Source of the DNA: Nocardia iowensis
GTDB lineage: Bacteria > Actinomycetota > Actinomycetes > Mycobacteriales > Mycobacteriaceae
Direction of reading: 5' to 3'
Assembly: GCF_019222765.1 (NCBI RefSeq)
Contig: NZ_CP078145.1
Location: forward strand, 1,550,001 to 1,614,000
DNA: 64,000 bases
Shown here: one piece after another, positions 1-8,987 of the stretch
How the letters are laid out: every line of letters starts with the position of its first letter
Position numbering within the stretch: the first letter of the stretch is position 1
Program-made: the position numbers and the translations under genes
Notes under the pieces: model-generated
What the model was told of the DNA's origin: nothing
Seen by the model: only the letters and a program-made list of their open reading frames with translations
Databases searched by the model: none

Positions 1-361
1 GGCCGAGATCGGCGCCGCGGGCGTCGTCGCGGGTCCCGACTCGACGCTGCAGGACCAGCCGGCCAACGCCATCGCGAAGGCTTGTGCGCGCGAAGGCATT
101 TCGCCTGCCGACCTGGATCTGGTGGAGATCAACGAGGCGTTCGCCGCGGTCGGTGTCGCCTCGACCAGGAAGCTGGGCATTGATCCGGCGAAGGTGAACG
201 TCAACGGCGGCGCGATCGCGGTCGGCCACCCGCTCGGCATGTCCGGCGCGCGCATTCTGCTGCATCTGGTGTTCGAGCTGAAGCGCCGCGGTGGTGGCGT
301 CGGCGCTGCCGCCCTGTGCGGTGGTGGCGGCCAGGGTGATGCGCTGATCGTCCGGGTCTAG
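1..361 (+). CDS. fadA4: Acetyl-CoA acetyltransferase (thiolase), C-terminal part
   Basis: This is the 3' end of a thiolase; the start lies outside the window, and about 119 residues are read from base 2 to a TAG stop. Thiolases make or cleave acetoacetyl-CoA in lipid metabolism. Both C-terminal active-site blocks are present: the His motif [16 protein letters not shown] and the Cys motif [12 protein letters not shown], preceded by the NEAFA block. In M. tuberculosis the gene next to the thioredoxin-TPR gene and the glg block is fadA4, which fits here. The family call is sure. The symbol rests on synteny. Confidence 0.9.
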   Translation, partial: AEIGAAGVVAGPDSTLQDQPANAIAKACAREGISPADLDLVEINEAFAAVGVASTRKLGIDPAKVNVNGGAIAVGHPLGMSGARILLHLVFELKRRGGGVGAAALCGGGGQGDALIVRV

Positions 362-382
362 TCCCCGCCCGAGTCCTCGACG

Positions 383-410
383 GCCCCGCGAATTTCGTTC
401 GCGGGGCTTT
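383..410 (+). terminator. Rho-independent terminator after the thiolase gene
   Basis: A perfect 10-bp GC-rich stem (GCCCCGCGAA / TTCGCGGGGC) with a 5-nt loop is followed by TTTGTCGTTT. It sits 22 bases past the thiolase stop and ahead of the next gene's start. Confidence 0.85.
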
Positions 411-530
411 GTCGTTTCGTGCGCGGGCTCTGTCGTTTGGTGCACCGGGCTGTGTCGTTCCAGCGGGCAAGATCGCGATGTGACCCGTCCCACTACGACG
501 CGTCGTAGTGCATCCGGCACAATGGTGCGC

Positions 531-899
531 ATGGGCAATATCTTCGACCTGAGCACCGTCGCGAAGCGGTTTCGTTTCATCGCGGTGCTCGAGGCGATCT
601 CGTGGGCTTTTCTGATCGTCGGCATGGTGTTCAAGCGGCTCCCGGAGCCGGTGTTATGGCCGGTCAAGGTGTTCGGCATGACGCACGGCATCATCTTCAT
701 GCTGTTCGTGATCGCCGTCATCGTGACCGCGCGTGAACTGGCCTGGAACGCGAAGACCACGGTGCTCGCGCTGCTGTCGAGCATCCCGCCGTTCTGCACC
801 GTGGTGTTCGAGATCTGGGCGGTCCGGTCGGGCAAGCTGGGTGAACTGAGCAACGGGAATTCTGCCGACTCCGGAGCCCCGGCCGCCGCCGCGTCGTGA
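531..899 (+). CDS. DUF3817 family membrane protein
   Basis: This is a small integral membrane protein of about 122 residues with three or four hydrophobic segments (FIAVLEAISWAFLIVGMVF, HGIIFMLFVIAVIV and TVLALLSSIPPFCTVVFEIW). The layout matches DUF3817, a family of unknown function. The ATG at 531 (MGNIFD) is preferred because the family begins close to the first helix; an in-frame GTG at 480 and an ATG at 522 exist upstream. A second DUF3817 gene occurs near 30.5 kb. Function is unknown. Confidence 0.75.
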   Translation: MGNIFDLSTVAKRFRFIAVLEAISWAFLIVGMVFKRLPEPVLWPVKVFGMTHGIIFMLFVIAVIVTARELAWNAKTTVLALLSSIPPFCTVVFEIWAVRSGKLGELSNGNSADSGAPAAAAS

Positions 900-912
900 C
901 AAACTGGAAACC

Positions 913-1812
913 GTGACTCGACCTGCCGCACGCCGTCCTTCGCCAGCCGCTGTCGCCGCCATGTCCGGGGCAGTTGATCTTTCCGCGTTGAAGCAGCCGT
1001 CCGCCGGAGCATCCACGGCGGCCGGTAATGGCGATTACGCGGTGAACGAAGCGAACTTCGAGACAAAGGTGCTGCGCCGCTCGGTGCAGGTCCCGGTGGT
1101 CGTCGTGCTGTACTCGCAGCGCAGCCCGGGCAGCGTGGAGCTGGTCCGGACGCTGGAGCGTCTGGTCGGGGAGAGTGGCGGCGTCTGGGACCTGGCCACC
1201 GTCGAGGCCGAAACCAACATGCGGATCGCGCAGGCGTTCGGCGTGCAGGGCATTCCGACCGTCGTGGCGGTCGCGGGCGGCCAGCCGCTCGCCGACTTCC
1301 AGGGCGCGCAGCCGGAACCACAGGTGCGGCAGTGGCTCAGCGCCGTCGTCGACGCGGTGGCCGGCAAGCTGCCCGGCGGCGAGGAACCGCAGCAGGCCCA
1401 GGAAGATCCCCGTTTCATCGCCGCGGAAGCGGCGCTGGAGCAAGGCGACCTGGCCGGCGCCGAGGCCGCCTACGAGGCGATCATCGCCGCGGAACCGGGC
1501 AACGAGGAGGCCAAGGGCGCGCTGCGCCAGCTGCGCTTCCTCGCTCGCGCGCAGGGGATTCCGGAGACCGCGGTGGCGACCGCCGACGCCGACCCTGCCA
1601 ATGTGGACGCCGCCCTCGACGCCGCCGACGTGGAGATGCTCAACCAGCAGCCAGAGGCCGCGTTCGACCGGCTCATCGGGGTCGTCAAGCGCACGGCGGG
1701 CGACGACCGCACCAGGGCTCGCACCCGCCTGCTGGAACTCTTCGAGTTGTTCGACCAGGCGGAGCCGTTCGTGGTCGCCGCCCGCCGCAAGCTCGCCGCC
1801 GCGCTGTACTGA
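913..1812 (+). CDS. Thioredoxin-fold/TPR protein (YbbN-like, Rv1324 type)
   Basis: This 299-residue protein has a thioredoxin-like domain (about 45-155) followed by a helical TPR-like region (about 165-299). The expected WCxxC redox motif is replaced by YSQRSPGS, so it cannot act as a dithiol oxidoreductase; the cis-proline loop (GIPTVVAV) is kept. Members of this family act as holdases or co-chaperones. The GTG start gives MTRPAARRP, which resembles the start I recall for M. tuberculosis Rv1324. It is the expected neighbour of the thiolase and glg genes, and its tail faces the end of glgB. Confidence 0.85.
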   Translation: MTRPAARRPSPAAVAAMSGAVDLSALKQPSAGASTAAGNGDYAVNEANFETKVLRRSVQVPVVVVLYSQRSPGSVELVRTLERLVGESGGVWDLATVEAETNMRIAQAFGVQGIPTVVAVAGGQPLADFQGAQPEPQVRQWLSAVVDAVAGKLPGGEEPQQAQEDPRFIAAEAALEQGDLAGAEAAYEAIIAAEPGNEEAKGALRQLRFLARAQGIPETAVATADADPANVDAALDAADVEMLNQQPEAAFDRLIGVVKRTAGDDRTRARTRLLELFELFDQAEPFVVAARRKLAAALY

Positions 1813-1885
1813 GCCACCGCGACCCAACCCCAGCCCGGCGGAAGCCGTGCGTCCGGGCGACGCGGCGTGCCCCCCTTCCATTAGT

Positions 1886-1942
1886 CGCACACCCGGTACA
1901 CCGGGTGTGTGGCTGCTACGAAGGGTGTGCACACCCCTTTTG
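1886..1942. terminator. Paired hairpins in a convergent intergenic region
   Basis: Two stem-loops lie between the converging thioredoxin-like gene and glgB. The first is a 10-bp inverted repeat CACACCCGGT / ACCGGGTGTG separated by only two bases. The second, AAGGGTGTG / CACACCCCTT, carries one bulge and ends in a T run. This suits a bidirectional terminator. The GGGTGTG units at 1903 and 1923 are exactly 20 bp apart and resemble a repeat near 30.4 kb (see findings). Confidence 0.65.
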
Positions 1943-1968
1943 ACGGGTCGGCGCGAGCGGGCGAGCGG

Positions 1969-4128
1969 TCAGCGTTCTGGGGCCAGCCAGACGGCGCTGT
2001 TGGGAGCCATCGCGATGGTCGCGGAGGCGGGGCGACCGTGCCACGGTTCGTCAGTGGCCTTGACAGCGCCGAGGTTTCCGATGCCTGAGCCGCCGTACTC
2101 GGCGGCGTCGGTGTTCAGGATTTCCGTCCACTGTCCGGCGAAGGGCAGACCGACCCGGTACGCGCCGTGCACCGCACCGGAGAAGTTGTACACGCACGCG
2201 ACGACGGATCCGTCGGACCCGTAGCGCAGGAACGCCAGCACATTGTTCGCCTGGTCGTTGGCCTCGATCCACGAGTAGCCGCCGGGGGTGGTGTCCTGGC
2301 TCCACAGCGCGGGATGGGCGCGGTAGACGGCGTTGAGGTCGCACACGACCGCCGTAATCCCTTGGTGGAGTGGGTTGTCCAGCTCCTGCCAGTCCAGTCC
2401 CCGGTCGTGTGACCACTCGCGGAACTGGCCGAAGTCCTGGCCCATGAACAGCAGTTGCTTGCCGGGATGCCCCCACATGTAGGCCAGCAGTGCCCGCACG
2501 CCACCGGCTTTGGCGAAGTCGTCGCCGGGCATCCTGGTCCACAGCGTGCCCTTGCCGTGCACCACCTCGTCGTGGCTGATCGGCAGCACGAAGTTCTCGC
2601 TCCAGGCGTACATCGCCGAGAAGGTGATCTCGTTGTGGTGCCAGGACCGGTGGATCGGGTCGCGCTGCAGGAAGCCGAGCGTGTCGTGCATCCAGCCCAT
2701 GTTCCATTTCATGGTGAAGCCGAGTCCGCCGACGTCGGTGCCGCGGGTGACGCCGGGCCAACTGGTCGACTCCTCGGCGATGGTCACCACGCCGGGGTGG
2801 TGGCGGTGCACGGTGTTGTTCAGGTCCTGTAGGAAGTCGACGGCCTCCAGGTTCTCCCGGCCGCCGTGCACGTTCGGCTCCCAACCCCCTTCGGGGCGTG
2901 AGTAATCCAGGTACAGCATGGACGCGACCGCGTCGACGCGCAGGCCGTCGATGTGGAACTCCTCGATCCAGTAGCGCGCGTTGGCCACCAGGAAATTGCG
3001 CACCTCGTGTCGCCCGAAGTCGAAAACGTAGGTGCCCCAGTCGAGTTGCTCGCCGCGGCGCGGGTCGGCGTGCTCGTAGAGCGGGGTGCCGTCGAAGCGG
3101 GCAAGCGCCCATTCGTCGCGCGGGAAGTGCGCGGGCACCCAGTCGAGGAGCACGCCGATGCCTGCCTGGTGCAGTCGATCGACGAACGCGCGGAAGTCGT
3201 CCGGGGAACCGAAGCGTGCGGTTGGCGCGTAATACGAGGTGACCTGGTAGCCCCAGGAACCGCCGAAGGGATGCTCGGCGATGGGCAGCAGTTCGATGTG
3301 GGTGTATCCGGTGGCCCGCACGTAATCGGCCAGCTGGTCGGCCAATTCGCGATAACCGAGACCGGGCCGCCAGGAGCCGAGATGGACTTCGTAGACGCTC
3401 ATCGGCGCCTGGGTCGGGTCGGTCTTCGCTCGGGTATCGAGCCACGCCTTGTCGTCCCACCGATAGCTGCTCTCGGTGACGACCGACGCCGTCGCGGGCG
3501 GCAGCTCGGTCGCGAACGCCATCGGGTCGGCGTGGTCGACCGTGCGGCCGTCGGCGCCGTGCACCCGGAACTTGTACTTGGTGCCCGGCCCGACGCCGGG
3601 CACGAACACCTCCCACACTCCGGACGACCCGAGCGCTCGCATCGGCGCGGTATGGCCCGCCCATCCGTCGAAGTCGCCGAATACGGTGACCCCGCGGGCA
3701 TTCGGCGCCCACACCGCGAACGAGGTGCCGGTCACCTCGCCGTCGAGGGTGGTGTAGCGGCGTGGGTGCGCGCCGAGCACTTCCCATAGTCGTTCGTGGC
3801 GACCCTCGCCGATCAGGTGTAGGTCTAGCTCGCCGACCGTCGGCAGGAAGCGGTAGCCGTCGGCGGAGAGGATGGTCTGACCGCCGGGATAGGTGGTCAC
3901 GATGCGGTAGTCCATGAGGTCGGGGTAGGGCAGCACCGCGGCGAAAACGCCGTGCCCCAACGATTTCAGCGGATGATCCACCGAACCGACCCGCGCCGCC
4001 ACCGATTCCGCGAGCGGACGCAGCACACTGACCTGCGTGCCGTCCGGATGGGGATGGGCGCCGAGCACAGTGTGCGGATCGGCGTGCGTGCCCGCGGCAA
4101 GCAGCATCAGATCCCTGCGGCGCATCAC
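1969..4128 (-). CDS. glgB: 1,4-alpha-glucan branching enzyme
   Basis: GlgB introduces alpha-1,6 branches into glycogen or capsular alpha-glucan. At 719 residues it has the usual actinobacterial length. Two N-terminal beta-sandwich modules (about 15-105 and 125-215) precede a GH13 barrel. Catalytic residues are readable: nucleophile D399 in GLRVDA and acid/base E452 in TIAEES, with the end of the family at WLAPER. The GTG start overlaps the glgE stop (GTGA), with an ATG immediately after, so translation is coupled to glgE. In the GlgE pathway the branching enzyme acts on the linear chains that GlgE extends. Confidence 0.97.
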   Translation of the reverse strand: MMRRRDLMLLAAGTHADPHTVLGAHPHPDGTQVSVLRPLAESVAARVGSVDHPLKSLGHGVFAAVLPYPDLMDYRIVTTYPGGQTILSADGYRFLPTVGELDLHLIGEGRHERLWEVLGAHPRRYTTLDGEVTGTSFAVWAPNARGVTVFGDFDGWAGHTAPMRALGSSGVWEVFVPGVGPGTKYKFRVHGADGRTVDHADPMAFATELPPATASVVTESSYRWDDKAWLDTRAKTDPTQAPMSVYEVHLGSWRPGLGYRELADQLADYVRATGYTHIELLPIAEHPFGGSWGYQVTSYYAPTARFGSPDDFRAFVDRLHQAGIGVLLDWVPAHFPRDEWALARFDGTPLYEHADPRRGEQLDWGTYVFDFGRHEVRNFLVANARYWIEEFHIDGLRVDAVASMLYLDYSRPEGGWEPNVHGGRENLEAVDFLQDLNNTVHRHHPGVVTIAEESTSWPGVTRGTDVGGLGFTMKWNMGWMHDTLGFLQRDPIHRSWHHNEITFSAMYAWSENFVLPISHDEVVHGKGTLWTRMPGDDFAKAGGVRALLAYMWGHPGKQLLFMGQDFGQFREWSHDRGLDWQELDNPLHQGITAVVCDLNAVYRAHPALWSQDTTPGGYSWIEANDQANNVLAFLRYGSDGSVVACVYNFSGAVHGAYRVGLPFAGQWTEILNTDAAEYGGSGIGNLGAVKATDEPWHGRPASATIAMAPNSAVWLAPER

Positions 4129-6125
4129 AGCGTGCTCCGGTAAGCGAGTTCGGTGCGCGCCTGCTGCGAGACCGGGGGCAGGGTGAGGATGTGCGCGACC
4201 GACCGCGCCGGGTCCAACCGCACATAATTCGTTTGCGCCCAGTGGTATTCCTCGCCGCTGACCTCGTCGTAGACCACCGGGTGGTCATGCCATTCGCGGC
4301 CGATGGCGGGCAGGTCGAGCGAGACCATGCCCCACTCGGCGGCGAACGGATTCAGGTTCACCACCACCAGCACCGCGTCGCCGCTGATCGGATCGATCTT
4401 CGAGTAGGCGATCAGCGCATCATTGTCGACATGATGAAAGTGGATGCAGCGCAACTGTTGTAGCGCGGGGTGCGCGCGGCGGATCTCGTTGAGCCGGGTG
4501 ATCCACGGCTCCAACGATTCACCGCGGGCCAGCGCCTCGGCGAACGGGCGCGGGCGCAACTCGTACTTCTCCGAATCCAGGTATTCCTCGCTGCCCGGCC
4601 GCACCGCCTGATGCTCGAACAGCTCGAATCCGGAGTACACGCCCCAGCTCGGCGCGAGGGTCGCGGCGAGTACCGCGCGGATGGCGAACATGCCGGGTCC
4701 GCCGTGCTGCAGGCTCTCGTGCAGGATGTCGGGGGTGTTGACGAACAGGTTGGGCCTGGCTTCGTCGGCCTTGGCGGCCAGCTCGTTGCCGAACTCGGTC
4801 AGCTCCCACTTCGCGATGCGCCAGGTGAAATACGTGTACGACTGGCTGAAGCCGCGGCGCGCGAGCCCATACAGCCGGGCCGGGCGGGTGAACGCCTCGG
4901 AAAGGAAGATCACCTCCGGATCGGTGCGGCGCACGGTGCCGATCAGCCACTCCCAGAAGTCGGCGGGCTTGGTGTGCGGGTTGTCCACCCGGAAGATCTT
5001 CACGCCCAACGCGATCCAATGCCGAACCACGCGCAGCACCTCGGCGTAGAGGCCATCGGGGTCGTTGTCGAAGTTGACCGGGTAGATGTCCTGGTACTTC
5101 TTCGGCGGGTTCTCGGCGAAGGCGATGGTGCCGTCGGGCAGGGTGGTGAACCACTCCGGATGGGCGGCCACCCAGGGGTGGTCGGGAGCGCACTGGAGGG
5201 CCAGGTCCAGCGCTACCTCCAGGCCGAGTTGTGCTGCGGTGTCGACGAATTCGGCGAAGTCGGACTCGGTGCCGAGCAGCGGATGCACGGCGTCGTGCCC
5301 GCCGTCCTTCGAGCCGATGGCCCACGGCGATCCGACATCGCCCGGCTCGGCGACGAGTGCGTTGTTGCGGCCCTTGCGATTCACCTCACCGACCGGATGG
5401 ATCGGCGGCAGATAGACCACGTCGAAGCCCATGCCCGCGATGCGCGGCAATTCCTTCGCGGCGGTGGCGAAGGTCCCGTGCACCGGCTTGCCCGCCGCGT
5501 CGCGTCCCCCAGTGGAGCGCGGGAAGAACTCGTACCACGAGCCGTACAGTGCCCGTTGGCGTTCCACCTGCACGGTGTGCTGCGGGCCGCGGGTCACCAT
5601 GTCGCGCAACGGTGTTGCCCGCAGGATCTCGGCGATCTCCTCGGCGAAGGCCGGGGCCACCCGTGCGGGCAGTTGCTCGTCACTGCGCAGTGCGGCGGCC
5701 GCGGCGCGCAACCGTTCGAACTGCTTCTTCGGCACGGCCTGCGCGGCCCGGTCGAACAACCGGGCACCGATCTCCAGGTCGTTGGCCAGATCGGGGGCGG
5801 TCTGCCCGACCGCGAGCTTCGCCTCCACCGCGGACCGCCAGGTCGCGATCGGATCGCTCCAGCCCTCGATGCGGTAGGTCCAGGCGCCGGGCAGGTTCGG
5901 CGTGAAGGTGGCGTTGAACACGTCCGGCTCGGGATCGGGCGACATCCGGATGCGGATCGGTCGCGAGGAGTTCGGCCCGCGGACGGTCAGCGTCGCGGCG
6001 ACGGCATCGTGGCCTTCCCGCCACACCACCGTGCGCACCGGGAACACCTCCCCGACGACGGCCTTGGCAGGCCGACCGCCTGCGATGGACGGGGCAGTGT
6101 CATCGATTGCGATGCGGCCGGTCAC
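4125..6125 (-). CDS. glgE: Alpha-1,4-glucan:maltose-1-phosphate maltosyltransferase
   Basis: GlgE transfers maltosyl units from maltose-1-phosphate to the non-reducing end of alpha-1,4-glucan. The 666 residues comprise an N-terminal beta domain and helical region (1-190), then a GH13_3 barrel starting near [11 protein letters not shown]. The nucleophile is D381 in [10 protein letters not shown] and the proton donor is E410 in FLSEAFTRP. It is the first gene of a glgE-glgB operon read leftward. TreS and the maltokinase that supply its substrate are not in this window. Confidence 0.97.
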   Translation of the reverse strand: MTGRIAIDDTAPSIAGGRPAKAVVGEVFPVRTVVWREGHDAVAATLTVRGPNSSRPIRIRMSPDPEPDVFNATFTPNLPGAWTYRIEGWSDPIATWRSAVEAKLAVGQTAPDLANDLEIGARLFDRAAQAVPKKQFERLRAAAAALRSDEQLPARVAPAFAEEIAEILRATPLRDMVTRGPQHTVQVERQRALYGSWYEFFPRSTGGRDAAGKPVHGTFATAAKELPRIAGMGFDVVYLPPIHPVGEVNRKGRNNALVAEPGDVGSPWAIGSKDGGHDAVHPLLGTESDFAEFVDTAAQLGLEVALDLALQCAPDHPWVAAHPEWFTTLPDGTIAFAENPPKKYQDIYPVNFDNDPDGLYAEVLRVVRHWIALGVKIFRVDNPHTKPADFWEWLIGTVRRTDPEVIFLSEAFTRPARLYGLARRGFSQSYTYFTWRIAKWELTEFGNELAAKADEARPNLFVNTPDILHESLQHGGPGMFAIRAVLAATLAPSWGVYSGFELFEHQAVRPGSEEYLDSEKYELRPRPFAEALARGESLEPWITRLNEIRRAHPALQQLRCIHFHHVDNDALIAYSKIDPISGDAVLVVVNLNPFAAEWGMVSLDLPAIGREWHDHPVVYDEVSGEEYHWAQTNYVRLDPARSVAHILTLPPVSQQARTELAYRSTL

Positions 6126-6200
6126 GGGTCCAACCTACCGTCAGCGGCCGGGAAGCACGGGATCAGCGCCGCGGCCGGAGGGAATCGCCGCGGCGTCCGG

Positions 6201-6842
6201 TCAGCGGGCGTCGGCCGCGAGGCCCAGACCCAATGCGACGAGGATCGCGCCGAGCGCGCGTTCCACCCGCTGCCGGATACCGGTGCGGCGCAGCCAGTCG
6301 CCCGCGCGGTCGGCGGCGAGCACGATGCCGACACACCAGGCGGTGTCGATCACCAGTTGGATCAGCGCCAGGATCACCACGGTCGGCAGCACCGGGCCGG
6401 TGGACGGCAGGAACTGCGGCAGGATCGTCAGGCCGAATACCGCGGCCTTCGGGTTCGCGGCGATCGAGATCAGGGAGGCGCGGAACGCTGAGCCCGGGGT
6501 CCGTCCGGCGGGCAGCAGCGCGGTCATGGTGCCGCCGAATTCGTCGTCGCCGCGAGCGCCGCGCCAGGCCTGCACGCCGAGCCAGATCAACACCAGGGCG
6601 CCGACGATATGCACCGCGGTGTTCATGAACTCGTTGGCAACCAGCAGTACCGACAGTCCCGCGCCACCCGCGAGCGTCCAGCCGAGCACGCCGATCTCGT
6701 TCCCCGCGACCGCCGCGAGACCCGCCGCCCGGCCGTCGCGCACCGAGCGCTGCAGGAACAGGGCGGTCGCCGGGCCTGGCAGCGCGGCCAGGATCAAACA
6801 GGCCAGCAGGAATTGGGGGAGGACTTGAACCCAGTGCGGCAT
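6201..6842 (-). CDS. LysE/RhtB family amino-acid exporter
   Basis: This 213-residue membrane protein has the LysE fold: a first helix ending in ALPGPATALFLQRSVRDGRAAGL, which is the family signature PGP plus a GxxAG loop, then a central block ISIAANPKAAVFGLTILPQFLP typical of RhtB members, and six predicted membrane segments in all. Relatives export amino acids or their derivatives by proton antiport; the substrate cannot be read from sequence. It follows the TetR gene on the same strand after a gap of about 150 bp. Together with the next three genes it separates glgE from glgP, which are neighbours in mycobacteria. Confidence 0.85.
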   Translation of the reverse strand: MPHWVQVLPQFLLACLILAALPGPATALFLQRSVRDGRAAGLAAVAGNEIGVLGWTLAGGAGLSVLLVANEFMNTAVHIVGALVLIWLGVQAWRGARGDDEFGGTMTALLPAGRTPGSAFRASLISIAANPKAAVFGLTILPQFLPSTGPVLPTVVILALIQLVIDTAWCVGIVLAADRAGDWLRRTGIRQRVERALGAILVALGLGLAADAR

Positions 6843-6998
6843 CAGCCGATGCTGCCACGCCGATCAGCGTGCCCGCCAGGGGATTTGGGAGATTGCCGCG
6901 ATCTCGACCGCGCCACAACCACTGGGGAGCCGCACGCCGTTTCCCGCATGCCGAACCGTGGGCGGTTCCGCATGCTGGGAAACCAAGGGATTGCGGCT

Positions 6999-7595
6999 TC
7001 ACTCCGGGGTGCTGCGGCAGGCTTCCAGCAGACGGCGCAGCGCTGCCGTGGTGTCGGCCAGCGCGTCCGGCTCGGTCGAGGTGGCCAACCACAGCGCCGC
7101 CTCGTTCATCGCGCCGGACAGCAGGTGCGTCAGCGGGGCGACCGGCTGTTCGGCGAGCACGCCCGCATCGATCAGCGCGGCCAGGGCCTCGCCGAGGTGG
7201 CGGGCCGATTGGGCCGCATCCATCGCCCGCCACTCGTGCCAGCCGAGGACCGCGGGCCCGTCGATCAGCATGATCCGCTGGATGTCCGGGTCCGTGCAGG
7301 TCGTCAGGAAGACCTCGCAGCCGGCGACCAGTTGCTCCCACCGATCCTCGACCGCGTCGGCGGCCGCGGCCACCCGCTCGCCGACCTCGATCTGCACCTG
7401 CTCCAGCACCGCCGCGAACAGTTCCGCCTTGCTGTCGAACTGGTGGTACAGCGCCCCCTTGGTCACCCCGGCCGCCGTGACGATCTCCGACAAGCCCACC
7501 GCGCCATAGCCTTTCGCGGCGAACAGGCGCCTGCTCTCGCGTAGCAGTGCGCGCCTGGTCGCCGCGCGCTGCTCGGTGCGGATCTTGCTCGGCAT
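6999..7595 (-). CDS. TetR/AcrR family transcriptional regulator
   Basis: This 198-residue TetR repressor has a DNA-binding helix-turn-helix at about residues 12-58 (LFAAKGYGAVGLSEIVTAAG, then VTKGALYHQFDSK) and a divergent all-helical ligand domain. A good Shine-Dalgarno site (GAGGTG) precedes the ATG. It is divergent from the VOC-family gene, and two operator-like dyads lie between the start codons. It probably represses itself and the VOC gene. The inducer is unknown. Confidence 0.9.
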   Translation of the reverse strand: MPSKIRTEQRAATRRALLRESRRLFAAKGYGAVGLSEIVTAAGVTKGALYHQFDSKAELFAAVLEQVQIEVGERVAAAADAVEDRWEQLVAGCEVFLTTCTDPDIQRIMLIDGPAVLGWHEWRAMDAAQSARHLGEALAALIDAGVLAEQPVAPLTHLLSGAMNEAALWLATSTEPDALADTTAALRRLLEACRSTPE

Positions 7596-7612
7596 CGATC
7601 ACCTCACTGTTG

Positions 7613-7629
7613 ACATACCGTCGGTACGT
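7613..7629. promoter_or_regulatory. Operator-like dyad 1 (TetR type)
   Basis: ACATACC-GTC-GGTACGT is an inverted repeat with one mismatch, upstream of the tetR start. It has the same half-site (ATACC/GGTAT) as dyad 2, with centres about 32 bp apart, or three helical turns. Inferred binding site of the adjacent TetR. Confidence 0.7.
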
Positions 7630-7643
7630 GAATTAGCTTAGCT

Positions 7644-7662
7644 CACATACCAACGGTATGTG
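7644..7662. promoter_or_regulatory. Operator-like dyad 2 (TetR type)
   Basis: CACATACC-AAC-GGTATGTG is a perfect 8+3+8 inverted repeat ending just upstream of the VOC gene's Shine-Dalgarno sequence. Occupancy here would block transcription or early elongation of the VOC gene. Confidence 0.75.
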
Positions 7663-7674
7663 AAAGGTGGGAAC

Positions 7675-8118
7675 ATGAAACTGAGCAGCTTCTACCCGGT
7701 GATCGGCACCACCCGGATCGCGGAATCGCGCGACTTCTACACCAAGTGGCTGGGTTTCGAGATCACCTTCGAGGCGGACTGGTACATCAGCCTGCGCCGC
7801 CAGGGTGAGGTCGCCTACGAGCTCGCGCTGCTCGACTACACCCACCCGACCGTGCCCGAGGCGTACCGCAAGCCGGTCCAGGGTCTGCTGCTGAACTTCG
7901 AGGTGGCCGATGTGGATGCGGAGTGGGAGCGGCTGGTCGTCAACGGCGGGCTTGCGGCCGAGTTGGCGCTGCGCACAGAGGAATTCGGTCAGCGGCACTT
8001 CATTGTCGCCGACCCGAGTGGTGTGCTGATCGACATGATCACCGAGGTTCCGCCGACGGGCGAGTACGTCGAGAAGTTCAGCCCTGAGTACACCGCCGAG
8101 AAGTTCACCGGCCAGTGA
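7675..8118 (+). CDS. VOC family protein (glyoxalase/bleomycin-resistance/dioxygenase fold)
   Basis: This 147-residue protein has two beta-alpha-beta-beta-beta modules, beginning with [25 protein letters not shown] and ending with [15 protein letters not shown], the standard VOC layout. Members bind metals or small ligands, and include glyoxalases, thiol transferases and drug-binding proteins. The ATG at 7675 is chosen because AAAGGTGGG lies just ahead; a GTG at 7660 would fall inside the operator dyad. It is divergent from, and probably controlled by, the TetR gene. The substrate is unknown. Confidence 0.85.
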   Translation: MKLSSFYPVIGTTRIAESRDFYTKWLGFEITFEADWYISLRRQGEVAYELALLDYTHPTVPEAYRKPVQGLLLNFEVADVDAEWERLVVNGGLAAELALRTEEFGQRHFIVADPSGVLIDMITEVPPTGEYVEKFSPEYTAEKFTGQ

Positions 8119-8130
8119 CCACGAACGCGA

Positions 8131-8149
8131 CCCCGGCGAAAAGCCGGGG
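8131..8149. terminator. Terminator-like hairpin between convergent genes
   Basis: A 7-bp stem CCCCGGC / GCCGGGG with a GAAAA loop lies 13 bases after the VOC stop. There is no clear U-tract, so it is a weak or actinobacterial-type terminator. Confidence 0.5.
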
Positions 8150-8182
8150 CCGCATTGCGGTTTCGGTCATGAGCGATGCCGA

Positions 8183-8689
8183 TCAGGCAGCGGGGACCTT
8201 GTCCAGGAAGCCGTAAACCTTTGCGATGCGGCCATTTTCGACAACAGCGACATCGAAACCGATGATCGGCGCTTCCGCACCCTCGGGGCCGAGCGACCAG
8301 GTGAAGCGGACCTGGTTATGGTGTGCGTCGATCGGCCCGGCGGGCCGGAACACCCACCCGGGGAACTTGGCCTGGGCAGCGGCGATTCCGGCGTCGATCT
8401 CCGCGTGTCCGGTCACCGCCATCAGCGGGTCGACATAGGTCGCCTGCTCGGTGAAGATCGCGGCCACGGCGGCCTTGCGCGCGGCGGGGTCGGTGGCATT
8501 CCACGCCTCCAGATACTTGGCAACGACCGTCTCCATGCTGATCTCCGGCGCCGCGGTCTGTGAGCTACCCGAGGGCGGCGTTTGCCCCGGCTCTCCGGTA
8601 GCACACGCGGTACCCATTCCCAGCGCCACGATCGCGGCTGCCGCGACGACGATTGCCCGACCCGGCGAACGGCGGCTGATTCGACTCAT
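8183..8689 (-). CDS. Secreted NTF2-like (SnoaL-like) protein, possible lipoprotein
   Basis: This 168-residue protein has an N-terminal signal (RAIVVAAAAIVALGMGTAC) followed by a polar linker and an NTF2/SnoaL fold: VVAKYLEAWNATDPAARKAA, then FTEQATYVDPL and a final FDVAVVENGRIAKVYGFLD strand. The cysteine after the hydrophobic core could be lipidated, but GTAC is a poor lipobox. SnoaL-like domains are either small cyclases or isomerases, or non-catalytic binding folds. It is divergent from glgP and absent from the corresponding mycobacterial block as I recall it. Function unknown. Confidence 0.75.
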   Translation of the reverse strand: MSRISRRSPGRAIVVAAAAIVALGMGTACATGEPGQTPPSGSSQTAAPEISMETVVAKYLEAWNATDPAARKAAVAAIFTEQATYVDPLMAVTGHAEIDAGIAAAQAKFPGWVFRPAGPIDAHHNQVRFTWSLGPEGAEAPIIGFDVAVVENGRIAKVYGFLDKVPAA

Positions 8690-8987
8690 GATGTGTCCTT
8701 CGTCTTACTGGATGCTTGTTCTTGCTGACGAGAACGACGCTATTGCCGCAGGACAGCGCCCGAATCTGTCGTCTATAGGTACTTCCGGCAGCCGATTACT
8801 GATGGTCGGCGCAACCGCAGCCCGCGGGATAAGTCACCCCGTTACGGCAGAGCCGAGCGTCACCGAGCTCACGACCGGTCCGATCGAGTGCGCGGTACCG
8901 GGTGACGACCGCGTCGAGTGGCGCCGACAGGTGTGAGCCGTACCGCCGAGGCGGCTGCTTCCCCGGGTGTTCGGTAGGGTTCGGCTG
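8690..8987. other. Divergent intergenic region ahead of glgP
   Basis: About 300 bp lie between the NTF2-like gene and glgP with no convincing gene. The left part has a short dyad (GTTCT, then AGAAC 8 bases on, near 8728) close to the NTF2-like start. I saw no strong -35/-10 pair for glgP. Confidence 0.4.

Noticed and set aside
201..470. 89-codon frame on the minus strand across the thiolase end
   Set aside because: Antisense shadow in high-GC DNA: Arg-rich, no family, and it crosses a clear terminator.
718..1932. 404-codon frame on the minus strand opposite the thioredoxin-like gene
   Set aside because: The plus-strand gene is a recognised family with conserved position. The antisense frame has low-complexity Arg/Gly/His composition and runs through the terminator region.
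4470..6491. 673-codon plus-strand frame opposite glgE
   Set aside because: It is antisense to a fully recognisable GlgE with its catalytic residues. The frame is open only because of codon bias.
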